64,000 bases of DNA from Deltaproteobacteria bacterium (GTDB lineage Bacteria > Myxococcota_A > Polyangia > JAAYKL01). The stretch is from contig JAFGQN010000165.1 in NCBI GenBank assembly GCA_016935665.1, forward strand, positions 38,743 to 102,742, in the 5' to 3' direction. Shown here piece by piece: positions 46,352 through 55,595 of the stretch (its first letter is position 1; each line of letters starts with the position of its first letter). Made by a program: the position numbers and the translations under genes. A model generated the notes under the pieces. It was not told where the DNA came from. It saw only the letters and a list, made by a program, of their open reading frames with translations, and did no database searches.

Positions 46352-47728
46352 TTATATCTGATTTTTCTTCAGCCAATCGGACAGCTTTGCGATTTGTGCC
46401 CGAACGCTGACTGGTGCAGTGCCCCCCGTGGCGCGACGTCGTTCAAGCGATGCTTCGTAGCCCAACGCCAGGGGAGCATCCCTGAATTCGGGGAAGTGCG
46501 TATCCATCTCGGCCGGCGTGGCACTGAGCAAATCCCGTTTTGCGTCTTCGAGAAATGTAACAAATTTAGCGGCGCGTTCATGAGCCTTGCGGAAGGGGAT
46601 ACCTTTTTCAACGAGTGCGTCGGCCAAATCCGTGGCGAGCATGTCACTGGTGAGGACTTTTTTCATTTGTGCAGGGTTGAACGTGGCGCTTTCCATGGCC
46701 TTTGAAAATACCTGAATGGTGAGCATCGCAGTATCTATGGAATCGAAGACGGCTTCTTTATCTTCCTGCAAATCTTTGGCATAGGAAAGGGGAACACCTT
46801 TGGTCAGACACAGAAGGGTGGCCACATCGCCCAGTGCCCGTGCTGCTTTGGCGCGGACCAGCTCCATGGCATCCGGGTTGCGTTTCTGGGGCATCATGGA
46901 TGACCCGGTGGACCATTGTGCATCCCATTTGACATAACCAAACGCCGGATTTGACCAGATTACGAATTGCTCGGCGTATCTGGACAGATGGGTAAGCGTG
47001 GATGCGCATACGAACGCCGTTTCCTGGGCAACATCGCGATCACTGATGGAGTCGATGCTGTTGTCAGTGGGGGCTGCAAATCCCAATTCTGCTGCAATTT
47101 TTTCGCGGTCCACAACAAAGCCACAGCCGGCGATGGCGCCAGACCCCAGAGGGCACCTGTCCACACGACGAATGGCGTCGTCTGCTCGCTGGAAGTCACG
47201 CTGCAACGCGAATGCCAGGGACATCAGAAAATGACCCAGAGTAATGGGCTGTGCAGGCTGCAGATGGGTGGTGCCGGCCATGAGCGTGGCGGCGTGGGTA
47301 ACTGAAACGCTGCACAGAACGCTCATCAGCTGATGCAAATGGGATTTGAGCATCTGCAGGCTGTCTTTTAAATATTGATACAAATCGCAGGCCACCTGGT
47401 CATTGCGGGAACGTCCTGTATGAATTCGCGCGCCGGTGTCTCCCAAAGATTCAGTTAACAGTCGTTCTGTGAGGGTGTGAATGTCTTCGTCATCCGGTAA
47501 CGTCTTGAATTCACCTTTGTTGTAGCGCGCCAGAATCTCATCCAGAACCCGCAAAATATTGTCGCGCTCTGATTCTGTAAAAATACCAATTCGGCAAAGC
47601 TCCCTTGCCCATGCACGGTTCGTGTTAACATCGTAGGGAAAAAAGCGGATGTCCACCGGCAGCGATTTGTTCATGGCGTCCATCAGCTCGTTGGGTTCTG
47701 CGTCAATTCTGCCTTTATATAAAGTCAC
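46352..47728 (-). CDS. argH: Argininosuccinate lyase
   Basis: A 458-residue cytoplasmic enzyme that splits argininosuccinate to arginine and fumarate, the last step of arginine synthesis. Full length and all main motifs are present: TGRSRNDQVACD, the T-x-x-Q-P-AQP region (AGTTHLQPAQPITLGH), and the fumarase-superfamily signature GSSMMPQKRNPD with the catalytic Ser. The start is GTG at 47728 with AAGGAG in front. No other arg genes adjoin; the next gene is divergent. Confidence 0.97.
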   Translation of the reverse strand: MTLYKGRIDAEPNELMDAMNKSLPVDIRFFPYDVNTNRAWARELCRIGIFTESERDNILRVLDEILARYNKGEFKTLPDDEDIHTLTERLLTESLGDTGARIHTGRSRNDQVACDLYQYLKDSLQMLKSHLHQLMSVLCSVSVTHAATLMAGTTHLQPAQPITLGHFLMSLAFALQRDFQRADDAIRRVDRCPLGSGAIAGCGFVVDREKIAAELGFAAPTDNSIDSISDRDVAQETAFVCASTLTHLSRYAEQFVIWSNPAFGYVKWDAQWSTGSSMMPQKRNPDAMELVRAKAARALGDVATLLCLTKGVPLSYAKDLQEDKEAVFDSIDTAMLTIQVFSKAMESATFNPAQMKKVLTSDMLATDLADALVEKGIPFRKAHERAAKFVTFLEDAKRDLLSATPAEMDTHFPEFRDAPLALGYEASLERRRATGGTAPVSVRAQIAKLSDWLKKNQI

Positions 47729-47934
47729 ATAAACTCCTTGTTGTCCGCAGCTGCAATATCCACAACTGTTATGCCGGGATCCGCATTATTGGGCGTTCCC
47801 GGAGACAAAAAACGGCTTATAAAATGTTGTGAGAGGGCCGTAAAGTCAAACTTTGTTTTAAGTTTATCGGCGCGTGGCCGAATTGATCTATTGCAGGCCA
47901 TTGGTCAGGCTCGAAATTTTTGGAAATCTTAAGG

Positions 47935-49254
47935 ATGGCAAAGGTAACGTTTTCAATTGGGGGGGGAAAAGGCGGCACAGGAAAAAGTGTCGTTGCATCC
48001 AATCTGGCCATTGCGATGGCACAAAGTGGAAAACGGGTTGTACTCCTGGACGCGGATTTGGGCGCCGCAAATCTGCATACCATGTTTGGCATAGACCGCC
48101 CAAAAGTGCTTCTTGAACATTTTTTTCACCGGGTGGTCCCCACGTTGAGCGATGCATTGACGGAAACGTGTGTTCCCAACTTGAAATTGATCTGTGGCGG
48201 CATGCCGGTTCTGGGAAGCGCCAATCCAAAACATGGAACGAAAATGAAACTGTTGCGTCATCTCGAGGCGCTGGAGTCGGATGTCATTATTGCCGACATA
48301 GGTGCGGGTACACATTACAACGTTTTGGATTTATTTAACTTCGCCGATATTCGCATAGTTGTGTTTACCGCGCAGCTCACATCTGTGCACAATGGGTATG
48401 GTTTTTTAAAATCCGCATTGCATCGTCATTTACAGCGCACCATTCCGTTGCATGCCAGGCAATATCTGGAATCCGCAGGCGCGCACGCCGGCGAGGAATC
48501 GCTGGCGGATATGCTGACGAAGTTGGCCGCTTTTGACAGGGACGCAGCCGAGATGGCGCGCAATGCGCTGGCGAACTATCAGGCATGTCTGGTGGGCAAC
48601 ATGCTGGGCAGTGCCCGGGAGGGATATGTCATTAACGCGGTCAGTCAGATGGTTCGCGATCATCTCCACCTGGATACGCCGGTCATCGGTTTGATTCGGC
48701 ACGGCGATAAAATAGCGCGTTCTGTGAATGAACGAACGCCGTTCATGTTGCGGGCGGGGATAGAAAACAATGCCGAGCTGTTTCGTAAAATGGCCGCCAC
48801 TCTGGTGGTTCATGCCGAACGTATCAGTCAATCCCGTCAGGAAGCGCTGGTCAATGAAGCGGTCATCGAAAAGTATCGTGAGCATGAACGTCGATTTCCC
48901 CGATTTAAAATATCTGTGCCGGTACAGCTATTGGCTTTTGGCGAAGTATATACAGGGATAACCAAAAATATTGGAAAAGGCGGTGTGGGGGTGTTCCTTG
49001 ATACTGAACTCGATGATGTGGTGGAAAATGGCGTATTGCGCATCGGTCCCATGGGTAAAAGCGGGACGCTGAAAATCAAAGTGCGCGTTCGACATCGGGA
49101 GGACGACCAGCGATTGATTGGCTTCTCTTTTGAACAGCCATCAGAGGAACAACACAATTTTATTGCGGCCATGGAAGCACGGGCCGCTGCGGTGGCTGCA
49201 TTAAATGTCCCTCGACTCCACAGCTCTCTGCCGCCGGACGCCATTCATCATTGA
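47935..49254 (+). CDS. MinD/FlhG-type ATPase fused to a PilZ domain
   Basis: A 439-residue protein. The N-terminus has a deviant Walker A motif GGGKGGTGKS with the signature Lys, VVLLDADLGAANLHTMFG and IADIGAG, as in MinD, FlhG and ParA ATPases that dimerise at membranes or poles. Residues about 320-420 form a PilZ-like domain: RRFPR matches the c-di-GMP RxxxR motif, but the second motif reads NIGKGG instead of [DN]xSxxG. Binding of c-di-GMP is thus uncertain. Such a fusion would tie cell-surface machinery placement to c-di-GMP. The ATG at 47935 has AAGG too close; a TTG at 47920 is an alternative start. No flagellar genes adjoin. Confidence 0.85.
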   Translation: MAKVTFSIGGGKGGTGKSVVASNLAIAMAQSGKRVVLLDADLGAANLHTMFGIDRPKVLLEHFFHRVVPTLSDALTETCVPNLKLICGGMPVLGSANPKHGTKMKLLRHLEALESDVIIADIGAGTHYNVLDLFNFADIRIVVFTAQLTSVHNGYGFLKSALHRHLQRTIPLHARQYLESAGAHAGEESLADMLTKLAAFDRDAAEMARNALANYQACLVGNMLGSAREGYVINAVSQMVRDHLHLDTPVIGLIRHGDKIARSVNERTPFMLRAGIENNAELFRKMAATLVVHAERISQSRQEALVNEAVIEKYREHERRFPRFKISVPVQLLAFGEVYTGITKNIGKGGVGVFLDTELDDVVENGVLRIGPMGKSGTLKIKVRVRHREDDQRLIGFSFEQPSEEQHNFIAAMEARAAAVAALNVPRLHSSLPPDAIHH

Positions 49255-49264
49255 GTCAAAAAAT

Positions 49265-49705
49265 CTAATGGGTTGCGCTTTGGGGAAGAGACGGTCGGCT
49301 GACGGGCAGTTGGGCAAATCCAATCTGCATGTCCTCATTCATGATGTGATTGATGAGCCAGTTACCCATGGTGCGAAACAGTTCTGTCACCAGCGCATGG
49401 GGATTCTGTCGAAGTTCCGTCTCGATTTGGTTTAGACGTTCTAAAAATGCAACATGTCGCTGTGTGTGCCGTCGTGTGTCTTCAAAATTGATTTGTGCCA
49501 TGTATTTTTCCTCGAATTCGAAATGCATCGCACAATACTCTTTCATTTCTTTAAGTGTATCCTGGCCGATCTGCAACATTCCGTGTGCTTTGCCGGTCAT
49601 GATTCGTTCGTGGGTGCGATTCAGAATCTTCAGCCACATCTGGTGTTGGCGATCGATTTCGTCATTGCCCACGCTTAAACTGTTGTCCCATTCAATATCA
49701 ATCAT
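49265..49705 (-). CDS. Bacteriohemerythrin
   Basis: A 146-residue O2-binding di-iron protein. Ligands of the hemerythrin site are visible: DEIDRQH near the N-terminus, HFEFEEKYM, HTQRHVAF and LINHIMNED. In anaerobes these proteins bind oxygen for storage, sensing or protection. The ATG at 49705 has GGAG eight bases upstream; 36 further codons upstream are open but carry no family sequence. It converges with the MinD-PilZ gene, 10 bases away. Confidence 0.93.
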   Translation of the reverse strand: MIDIEWDNSLSVGNDEIDRQHQMWLKILNRTHERIMTGKAHGMLQIGQDTLKEMKEYCAMHFEFEEKYMAQINFEDTRRHTQRHVAFLERLNQIETELRQNPHALVTELFRTMGNWLINHIMNEDMQIGFAQLPVSRPSLPQSATH

Positions 49706-49909
49706 AATGCATTCTCCGTATTCGCTGCGACGGGGACGAAGCCGGTCACGCCGACACCAAAACATAGCGTATAAATGCGTCTTGGCAAAGGAAGTCCGTC
49801 CAATCAATCTCAAAAAAACGAAATTGAGTTTCCAATTGCGATATGTGGTTTTATTTCTGTCGAATCGTCGTGTGCGATATTTGTTTTGATTGGATGTCTC
49901 CAGATCGAC

Positions 49910-51619
49910 TTACGATGAACTGCGTGCCTGGCGAAACAGCTTCCATATACCAGTGAATCCCACGTAGAGCGCCAGCGTCAGCAATACGATAGCCGCGATA
50001 GTGAGAGTAACGTGACCGGGACCGTCCGTTCCAAGGAAACCAATAAGTTGCCAGATAAGTGCGCCACATGTGGTTGCCAGCATAAACAGAGCGGGAACAA
50101 GAGTGTAAACGGCGGGGCGCTTTTCCTTCATTAGATATACCGATACAACAATCATGGCCAGCGAGGCAACCAGTTGATTGGATGCACCGAACATTTTCCA
50201 TAATGTTGTTACACTTCCAGTGAGCGCCAGACCCAGTGCGGCGCCGCAAACAAGCAGGGTGGCGCCAAATCGATTTTTAAGAGCCGGCACTTTCGGCCCC
50301 GCCAGCTCTGTGGTAACAAAACGAGACAGTCGAACCGACGTGTCGAGGGTGGTCAGTACAAACGCGTTAATCATCACCACTCCAAAGACGAAGCCAAACT
50401 TGCCCAGAAATCCCTCTGTAAACACGGCAAATCCGCGGGCGAATGCGCCAATGGGGTTGGTGGCGATTTGTGACGTGACATCTGCGGGCGATACGTCGCC
50501 ATTCCAGGTGATTCCCGCCCCAACGGCAAGCAGCGCGAGAACGGCCAGTGCACCCTCGGTAATCATTGCACCGAATACCACGGGGCGACCATGGCTTTCC
50601 CTGTCGAGCTGTTTGGAACTGGTCCCGGAAGAGACGAGAGAATGAAATCCCGATACTGCACCACAGGCCACCAGAATGAAAAGCATGGGCCACATGGGCC
50701 CCTGAACATTACTTTCCGCCACATATACGGCGGATGTGATGGGGGGATGGACCACAAAAAGTCCCACGATACCAGCGAGCATGCCAAATGCCAGAATCCA
50801 GTAGCCAATATAGTCCCTGGGTTGCAGCAGCACCCACACCGGTAGTATCGCGGCAACAGCGCCGTAGAGCATCAGTAGCAGAATCCAGACGGATGACGCC
50901 ACGGATTCGCTCAACGACAGTAGAATCATCGGATGGGCGCCGGCAAGCGCCTGCAATGTTTCTCTGGACGGCTGGTGTAAAAATACCGGCACATTCATGC
51001 CAATGGCAAACAGCCCCATCAAGCCCAGCAGTGCAATGAGTGTGGCGGGCAACAGCCTCATACCGGCGCGGTTGGTGAGCCAGCCAAAACCCATGGCCAA
51101 AGGAATCATTCCAAATGCCGGAATCACCACCCGGGCATCGCTCATCAGCGTTTTTTTGGCGGCGATAAGAAACACGGCAATAACAAATACTAATGTAATC
51201 CACACAAAAATCATAAACAGCGTGCGTGCGGATTTGCCCACCACGCTCCCTGTAATCCAGGGGACAGTGGCGCCGTCGTGCCGAAGGGAAATCATGAGTG
51301 TTGTGTAGTCATGCACGGCGCCGATAAAGACCACGCCCAAAAGAATCCACGCCAGTGGCATTCCCCAACCGAAATAGGCCACCGCCATGGCCGGGCCGAT
51401 GATAGGGCCGGCGCCGGCAATGGATGCAAAATGATGCCCAAACAGCACCAGCGGACGGGAGGGCACAAAATCCACGCCATCATTCAATCGATGGGCTGGC
51501 GTGGGTGTTTTATCGTTGATGGGGAACAGTTTTTTTTCGATGAATCGGCCATACACAACATATGCGATGGCCAGCCATGCGAATGACGCCAGAGCGACCC
51601 ATGCGCTATTGATTTCCAT
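49910..51619 (-). CDS. cstA: Carbon starvation CstA-family transporter
   Basis: A 569-residue inner-membrane protein with about 15 hydrophobic helices. CstA patterns are clear: RPLVLFGHHFASIAGAGPI, GPAMAVAYFGWGMPLAWI, GAVHDYTTLMISLRH and the later LVSSGTSSKQLDRESHG. Members import peptides or pyruvate during carbon shortage. Start at ATG 51619 or the GTG three codons earlier. It may be co-transcribed with the outer-membrane protein gene just upstream (11 bases away). Confidence 0.93.
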   Translation of the reverse strand: MEINSAWVALASFAWLAIAYVVYGRFIEKKLFPINDKTPTPAHRLNDGVDFVPSRPLVLFGHHFASIAGAGPIIGPAMAVAYFGWGMPLAWILLGVVFIGAVHDYTTLMISLRHDGATVPWITGSVVGKSARTLFMIFVWITLVFVIAVFLIAAKKTLMSDARVVIPAFGMIPLAMGFGWLTNRAGMRLLPATLIALLGLMGLFAIGMNVPVFLHQPSRETLQALAGAHPMILLSLSESVASSVWILLLMLYGAVAAILPVWVLLQPRDYIGYWILAFGMLAGIVGLFVVHPPITSAVYVAESNVQGPMWPMLFILVACGAVSGFHSLVSSGTSSKQLDRESHGRPVVFGAMITEGALAVLALLAVGAGITWNGDVSPADVTSQIATNPIGAFARGFAVFTEGFLGKFGFVFGVVMINAFVLTTLDTSVRLSRFVTTELAGPKVPALKNRFGATLLVCGAALGLALTGSVTTLWKMFGASNQLVASLAMIVVSVYLMKEKRPAVYTLVPALFMLATTCGALIWQLIGFLGTDGPGHVTLTIAAIVLLTLALYVGFTGIWKLFRQARSSS

Positions 51620-51630
51620 GATGCTCACTT

Positions 51631-52266
51631 TTAGGGGAACCGTCCCTGAATACCGATGCCAAAATTAATATCAAACCGGAATTCCGAGACAAATGAAATG
51701 TTGGGGGCCACCTGTCCGTAGGCGCCAAACCAGCGGACAATATCGAATTGAAGCAGAATGGGGACATGGATTACAAAATCGCCATTTTCTGCAGAACCTT
51801 CCGTTCTTTTTGAAAAATCGAACAGCGGAATGATGCCAAACCCCATTTTGATTAGCGTGTCAGCGGGTTTGTAGAATTTGAACCCTGCGCCGATTCGACG
51901 TGTTTGCGGGTTGCCAGGGCCAGGGGATTCGAGTCCCTGGCGATACATGAAGAGCAGCTCCAGCCCGGGGCGAACACCAAATCCACCCAGAAAATCCATG
52001 TACCAGGATGAGCGTCCAGTACACACTGGTTCACTGGCATCGGGATTTCCTTCGTCACCATCTTCATAACCGCAGGCTTTACGGGGATCGTTTTTGTCGT
52101 AGGGCGCCACCATGTACCATCCTGTGCCGGTGGTAATATTGACCACGCCCTGAAACTTGTGATCCCGCTGCGTCGGATCTCTGCTGTCGGCCGCTGCAGC
52201 GGTCTGTATTGCCAGGAGGAGGGTGGCGGTTAGAATAAAATTGATTGCGAAATATGGTTGCTTCAT
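51631..52266 (-). CDS. Exported beta-rich protein, probably outer-membrane barrel
   Basis: A 211-residue product with a signal peptide (about 26 residues, ending TAAAA). The rest alternates polar and hydrophobic residues in strands (WYMDFLGGFGVRPGLELLFMYRQ, GAGFKFYKPADTLIKMGFGI, FDINFGIGIQGRF) and ends in Phe-Pro near a terminal aromatic pattern, as in small outer-membrane barrels. Two Cys near residues 64 and 82 could form a disulfide. GAGGAG precedes the start. It lies upstream of cstA on the same strand. Confidence 0.65.
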   Translation of the reverse strand: MKQPYFAINFILTATLLLAIQTAAAADSRDPTQRDHKFQGVVNITTGTGWYMVAPYDKNDPRKACGYEDGDEGNPDASEPVCTGRSSWYMDFLGGFGVRPGLELLFMYRQGLESPGPGNPQTRRIGAGFKFYKPADTLIKMGFGIIPLFDFSKRTEGSAENGDFVIHVPILLQFDIVRWFGAYGQVAPNISFVSEFRFDINFGIGIQGRFP

Positions 52267-52386
52267 CTGCGCTCCTCATTGCTACGTGCCGGGCTCAGTG
52301 CCATTGTCTTTTGCATTCATACAATGATTGTAAAAATTTGGAAATGGATTAATAAAGCGGAAATGGATTGCAAGGGGAGAGACTCT

Positions 52387-53178
52387 GTGAAGAAGACATC
52401 AGAACAACCCGCTGAAGTGACGCGCCGCGGGTTTCTTGGAGCATTGCTGGCGACCGGTGTTCTTTTGCACGGGCGGCGCCTGATAGCGATTGGTTCGTCG
52501 TCACAGGTGGATATTACCCAATTGATTTACTCCGGCGGAAACTGGCAGCCCAGACCCACAGCGTTGCGCAGGCTTGCGTTTGAACTGCAGAAACGGACCG
52601 CCGTGGATGCGGTGCTGGAACCCACCAGTACCCGAGTGCTGCCGGGCAGGCTGGCCGCCAGTCCCTTGCTCTACATGTCCGGTGACAGGTCGTTTACGCC
52701 GTTGACCGAACCCGTCCTCGAAGTGCTGCGCCGTTACCTGCGGCTGGGCGGAACACTGATTATCGATCCGGCGTACACATCCGGCGGCGATGCCAACGGA
52801 TTTAAAAAGAGCATGACAGGGATGTTGCATAAATTGCTGCCGGGACAAAGCGCCGAGAAAATTGCTTCAGACCACGTTATCTTCAGGTCTTTTTACAAAC
52901 TTGACCGCGCTGTTGGGTTGCACGACGGGGCGCCCTGGCTGGAGGGGTATACCGTGGGGGATCGAACTGCGGTCATCGTCGGCGATCACGACATGGGCGG
53001 GGCCTGGGCCCGGGATAACCTGGGTAACTGGGAAAATGAGATGCCTGGTGGGGCCAGACAACGGGAACGTGCCTTTCGAATGGGTGTGAACCTGGTGATG
53101 TATGCATTGTGCGGTGACTATAAAAATGAAATGCCCCACAAACGGTTTTCTGGCGATGCAAACAAGGGTGCCAGATAA
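52387..53178 (+). CDS. DUF4159-family protein with twin-arginine signal
   Basis: A 263-residue product with a Tat-type signal (TRRGFLGALLATGVLLHG). The rest matches the DUF4159 pattern, ThuA/glutamine-amidotransferase-like: VDITQLIYSGGNWQPRPTAL, LYMSGDRSFTPLT, LRRYLRLGGTLIIDPAY, VIVGDHDMGGAWA. In many bacteria this gene stands with MoxR, DUF58 and von Willebrand domain genes. Here the next gene, overlapping by one base, encodes such a VWA protein. GTG at 52387 with GGGGAG upstream is preferred to the ATG at 52363. Its role is unknown. Confidence 0.85.
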   Translation: MKKTSEQPAEVTRRGFLGALLATGVLLHGRRLIAIGSSSQVDITQLIYSGGNWQPRPTALRRLAFELQKRTAVDAVLEPTSTRVLPGRLAASPLLYMSGDRSFTPLTEPVLEVLRRYLRLGGTLIIDPAYTSGGDANGFKKSMTGMLHKLLPGQSAEKIASDHVIFRSFYKLDRAVGLHDGAPWLEGYTVGDRTAVIVGDHDMGGAWARDNLGNWENEMPGGARQRERAFRMGVNLVMYALCGDYKNEMPHKRFSGDANKGAR

Positions 53179-55421
53179 TGCAGGACTGGCAAATCAGTAC
53201 AATTCTTTCGTGGTCAAATCCGCTGGTCCTGATGTCGCTTGTCGCCGCATTGGTTGTGGTCGTATGGACGTATCTTACAATTGATCCGCTGTCGGGCTGG
53301 AAAGTGCGCGTGAGTCTGTCACTGATTCGGTTATGTTCGCTGCTTTGCGCGGTGTACATCCTGATGCAGCCCAGTTTGATTGTGATGCAAACGGTGCCAA
53401 GCGCCACGCCTTTGGCCGTTGTATTTGACGTCTCGGCATCCATGGGATTTCCCGCTGACGCCAATCGTCTCTCCACTGCGGTGCAACGCGCCCGGGATGC
53501 CATCCGCGGGGCAACACTCTCCAGAAAGATGTCCTTTCGCTTTTTCAGTTTCGCCAGGACCGTCACCGGCATATCGAGTATGGACGAAGTGGCTCTGAGA
53601 GATGGGGAGCCCGGTGATACGAGTTTTCGCAACCTCTTTTCGCATCTGACCAAACTGGATGAGGACGAGGCGTTTTCCGGTGTTTTGCTCCTTAGTGATG
53701 GTGCGGATACGTCGAACATTTCCGAGCAGGAGGTGAAACGGCTGGGGATTCCCGTGAATGTGGCGTTTATCGGCAGTGATAGTGGACGAAAAGATTTGCT
53801 CATTAAAGATGTGAGCGTGGACGAGTTTGCGTTTTCGAGAAAACCCAATCCCCTGCTGGTGACCATCGAAAATCACGGGTTGCCGGTCACCGAAGTAAAA
53901 GTACATCTGCTGCGCAACGGAAAGTTGCTGCAACAGAAGACAGCCGCTGTGATCGACGGCCAGGGGCAGGTGACCTTTCAGGTGATTCCAAGGCAACCCG
54001 GACGGCACATCTACCGCATTGAAATCCCCGTTCACAAAGATGAAACCCACCGGGAAAACAATGTCCGCCACGTGGAAATGGATGTGATGCGCGACAAATA
54101 TCGGATTTTACATCTGAGTGGCGCACCCACATGGGACCAGCGTTTCATGAGAGATTTGCTGACCCAATGGCCCCAGGTGGATTTGGTATCATTTTATCTG
54201 CTGCGCACGCCTTATCAGTCCACCACACAAAGCAACGCGGGATTGTCACTGATCCCGTTTCCCACCGAAGAGCTGTTCACGCGGCATTTGAAGGAATTTG
54301 ACCTTCTCATTTTTCAGGATTTCGATCCGGCCACGGTGGGGGTGGATATTTATCTTAAACAGATAGCAGAGTATGTAACAGACGGTGGCGCTCTGGTGGT
54401 GAGCGGTGGTCAGGGGGGACTGACATCCGCCGCCATCGCCAACTCGCCCCTCGGAAAACTGATTCCGCTGGCAATGCAAAGGGCCAATACTCCCCAGGCC
54501 CGGCTCATTAGCGACGCACCGTTTTCTCCGGAATTGACGGAGCTTGGAAAACGTCACCCGCTGTTTCAGCGCACGGGCGTCGCATTTGGAGGCGCCGAGG
54601 AACAATTGCGGTCGCTGCCGCGTCTGAACGGTATTGTACGCATGGCGGGTGTTCAGGGCGACGGTCAGGTTCTGTTGGCGCATCCTCATATTCGAAATGG
54701 TGCTATAGGCGCGCCGCTGATGGCTGTTTCGGAGCCGGACCGGGGACGGATTCTGATGGTGGCCACCGATAGTCTCTGGTCCTGGGGATTTTGCGCGGCG
54801 ATGACTGGCGCACCTGCAGAGTATTACACCCGTTTCTGGAAGCAGGCGGTTCGTTGGCTCACTCACTCCAGAGAGCTCTCACGGGTCTCACTTGATATTG
54901 ACAAAAAAGATGATTCCAAAAACACCCCCGTCAATTTTAACATCTCGCTGTTGAATGAGGAATACCTGCCGGCAGCCGGCGAACAGCTGACCATTGAAAT
55001 TTCGTGGGATGACAAAAATGGGTCACAGCAAAAGGCGCTGTTTGATGGAACCACCAATAATGCCGGTATGTATCGACTCATTTGGCACCCCGTTCAATCG
55101 GGGCCCCACGATGTCCGAATCACTACCAGCGGAAATCCTGGGCTGGAATTATCGGATTCATTTCTGGTTGAAGGGGATAACCGGGAAATGAATCATCTGT
55201 CCCCGGATATTGGACGACTGCGTGAAATCAGCGACGCCAGCGGTGGTGTTCTGTTTGAAAACGCCATTCGGTTGGATGAACTCAAGTTGAAAGCGGCTCC
55301 CGACAGTCAGGTGCTCTCCAGACGAGATACCGCATTGTGGTCCCACCCGGTGACGTTGATTTTACTGTTCGCTCTCATTGCCAGTGAATGGTTTCTCCGC
55401 AAACGATGGGGCTTGATTTGA
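53178..55421 (+). CDS. Membrane protein with VWA domain and GATase-like domain
   Basis: A 747-residue product. Two helices lie at about 15-35 and 48-68, then a von Willebrand A domain with a MIDAS-type DVSAS (about 84-88) up to about 215, beta domains to 300, a class I glutamine-amidotransferase-like fold (about 305-560; ILHLSGAPTWDQRF, GGALVVSGGQGG) without a catalytic Cys, and a final helix at about 725-742. It belongs to the family found with MoxR ATPases and DUF4159 proteins. Start ATG overlaps the previous stop (TAATG). Neither MoxR nor a DUF58 gene is in the window, so the operon is only partial here. Confidence 0.87.
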   Translation: MQDWQISTILSWSNPLVLMSLVAALVVVVWTYLTIDPLSGWKVRVSLSLIRLCSLLCAVYILMQPSLIVMQTVPSATPLAVVFDVSASMGFPADANRLSTAVQRARDAIRGATLSRKMSFRFFSFARTVTGISSMDEVALRDGEPGDTSFRNLFSHLTKLDEDEAFSGVLLLSDGADTSNISEQEVKRLGIPVNVAFIGSDSGRKDLLIKDVSVDEFAFSRKPNPLLVTIENHGLPVTEVKVHLLRNGKLLQQKTAAVIDGQGQVTFQVIPRQPGRHIYRIEIPVHKDETHRENNVRHVEMDVMRDKYRILHLSGAPTWDQRFMRDLLTQWPQVDLVSFYLLRTPYQSTTQSNAGLSLIPFPTEELFTRHLKEFDLLIFQDFDPATVGVDIYLKQIAEYVTDGGALVVSGGQGGLTSAAIANSPLGKLIPLAMQRANTPQARLISDAPFSPELTELGKRHPLFQRTGVAFGGAEEQLRSLPRLNGIVRMAGVQGDGQVLLAHPHIRNGAIGAPLMAVSEPDRGRILMVATDSLWSWGFCAAMTGAPAEYYTRFWKQAVRWLTHSRELSRVSLDIDKKDDSKNTPVNFNISLLNEEYLPAAGEQLTIEISWDDKNGSQQKALFDGTTNNAGMYRLIWHPVQSGPHDVRITTSGNPGLELSDSFLVEGDNREMNHLSPDIGRLREISDASGGVLFENAIRLDELKLKAAPDSQVLSRRDTALWSHPVTLILLFALIASEWFLRKRWGLI

Positions 55422-55595
55422 GGCCCAGGGCATCACAGATATTGTTGTATTATAATTTTTGAATATTCGTTTTTTGTAAATACTGGCCCAATGGCGCAAT
55501 GAATGATACTAATGGCGAAAAACGAATAACGTGTTGGCAAACAATGCGTTTGGCGACTTCTGTAACAACATCCGGAAGTGGAGAAGTGAAGGACT

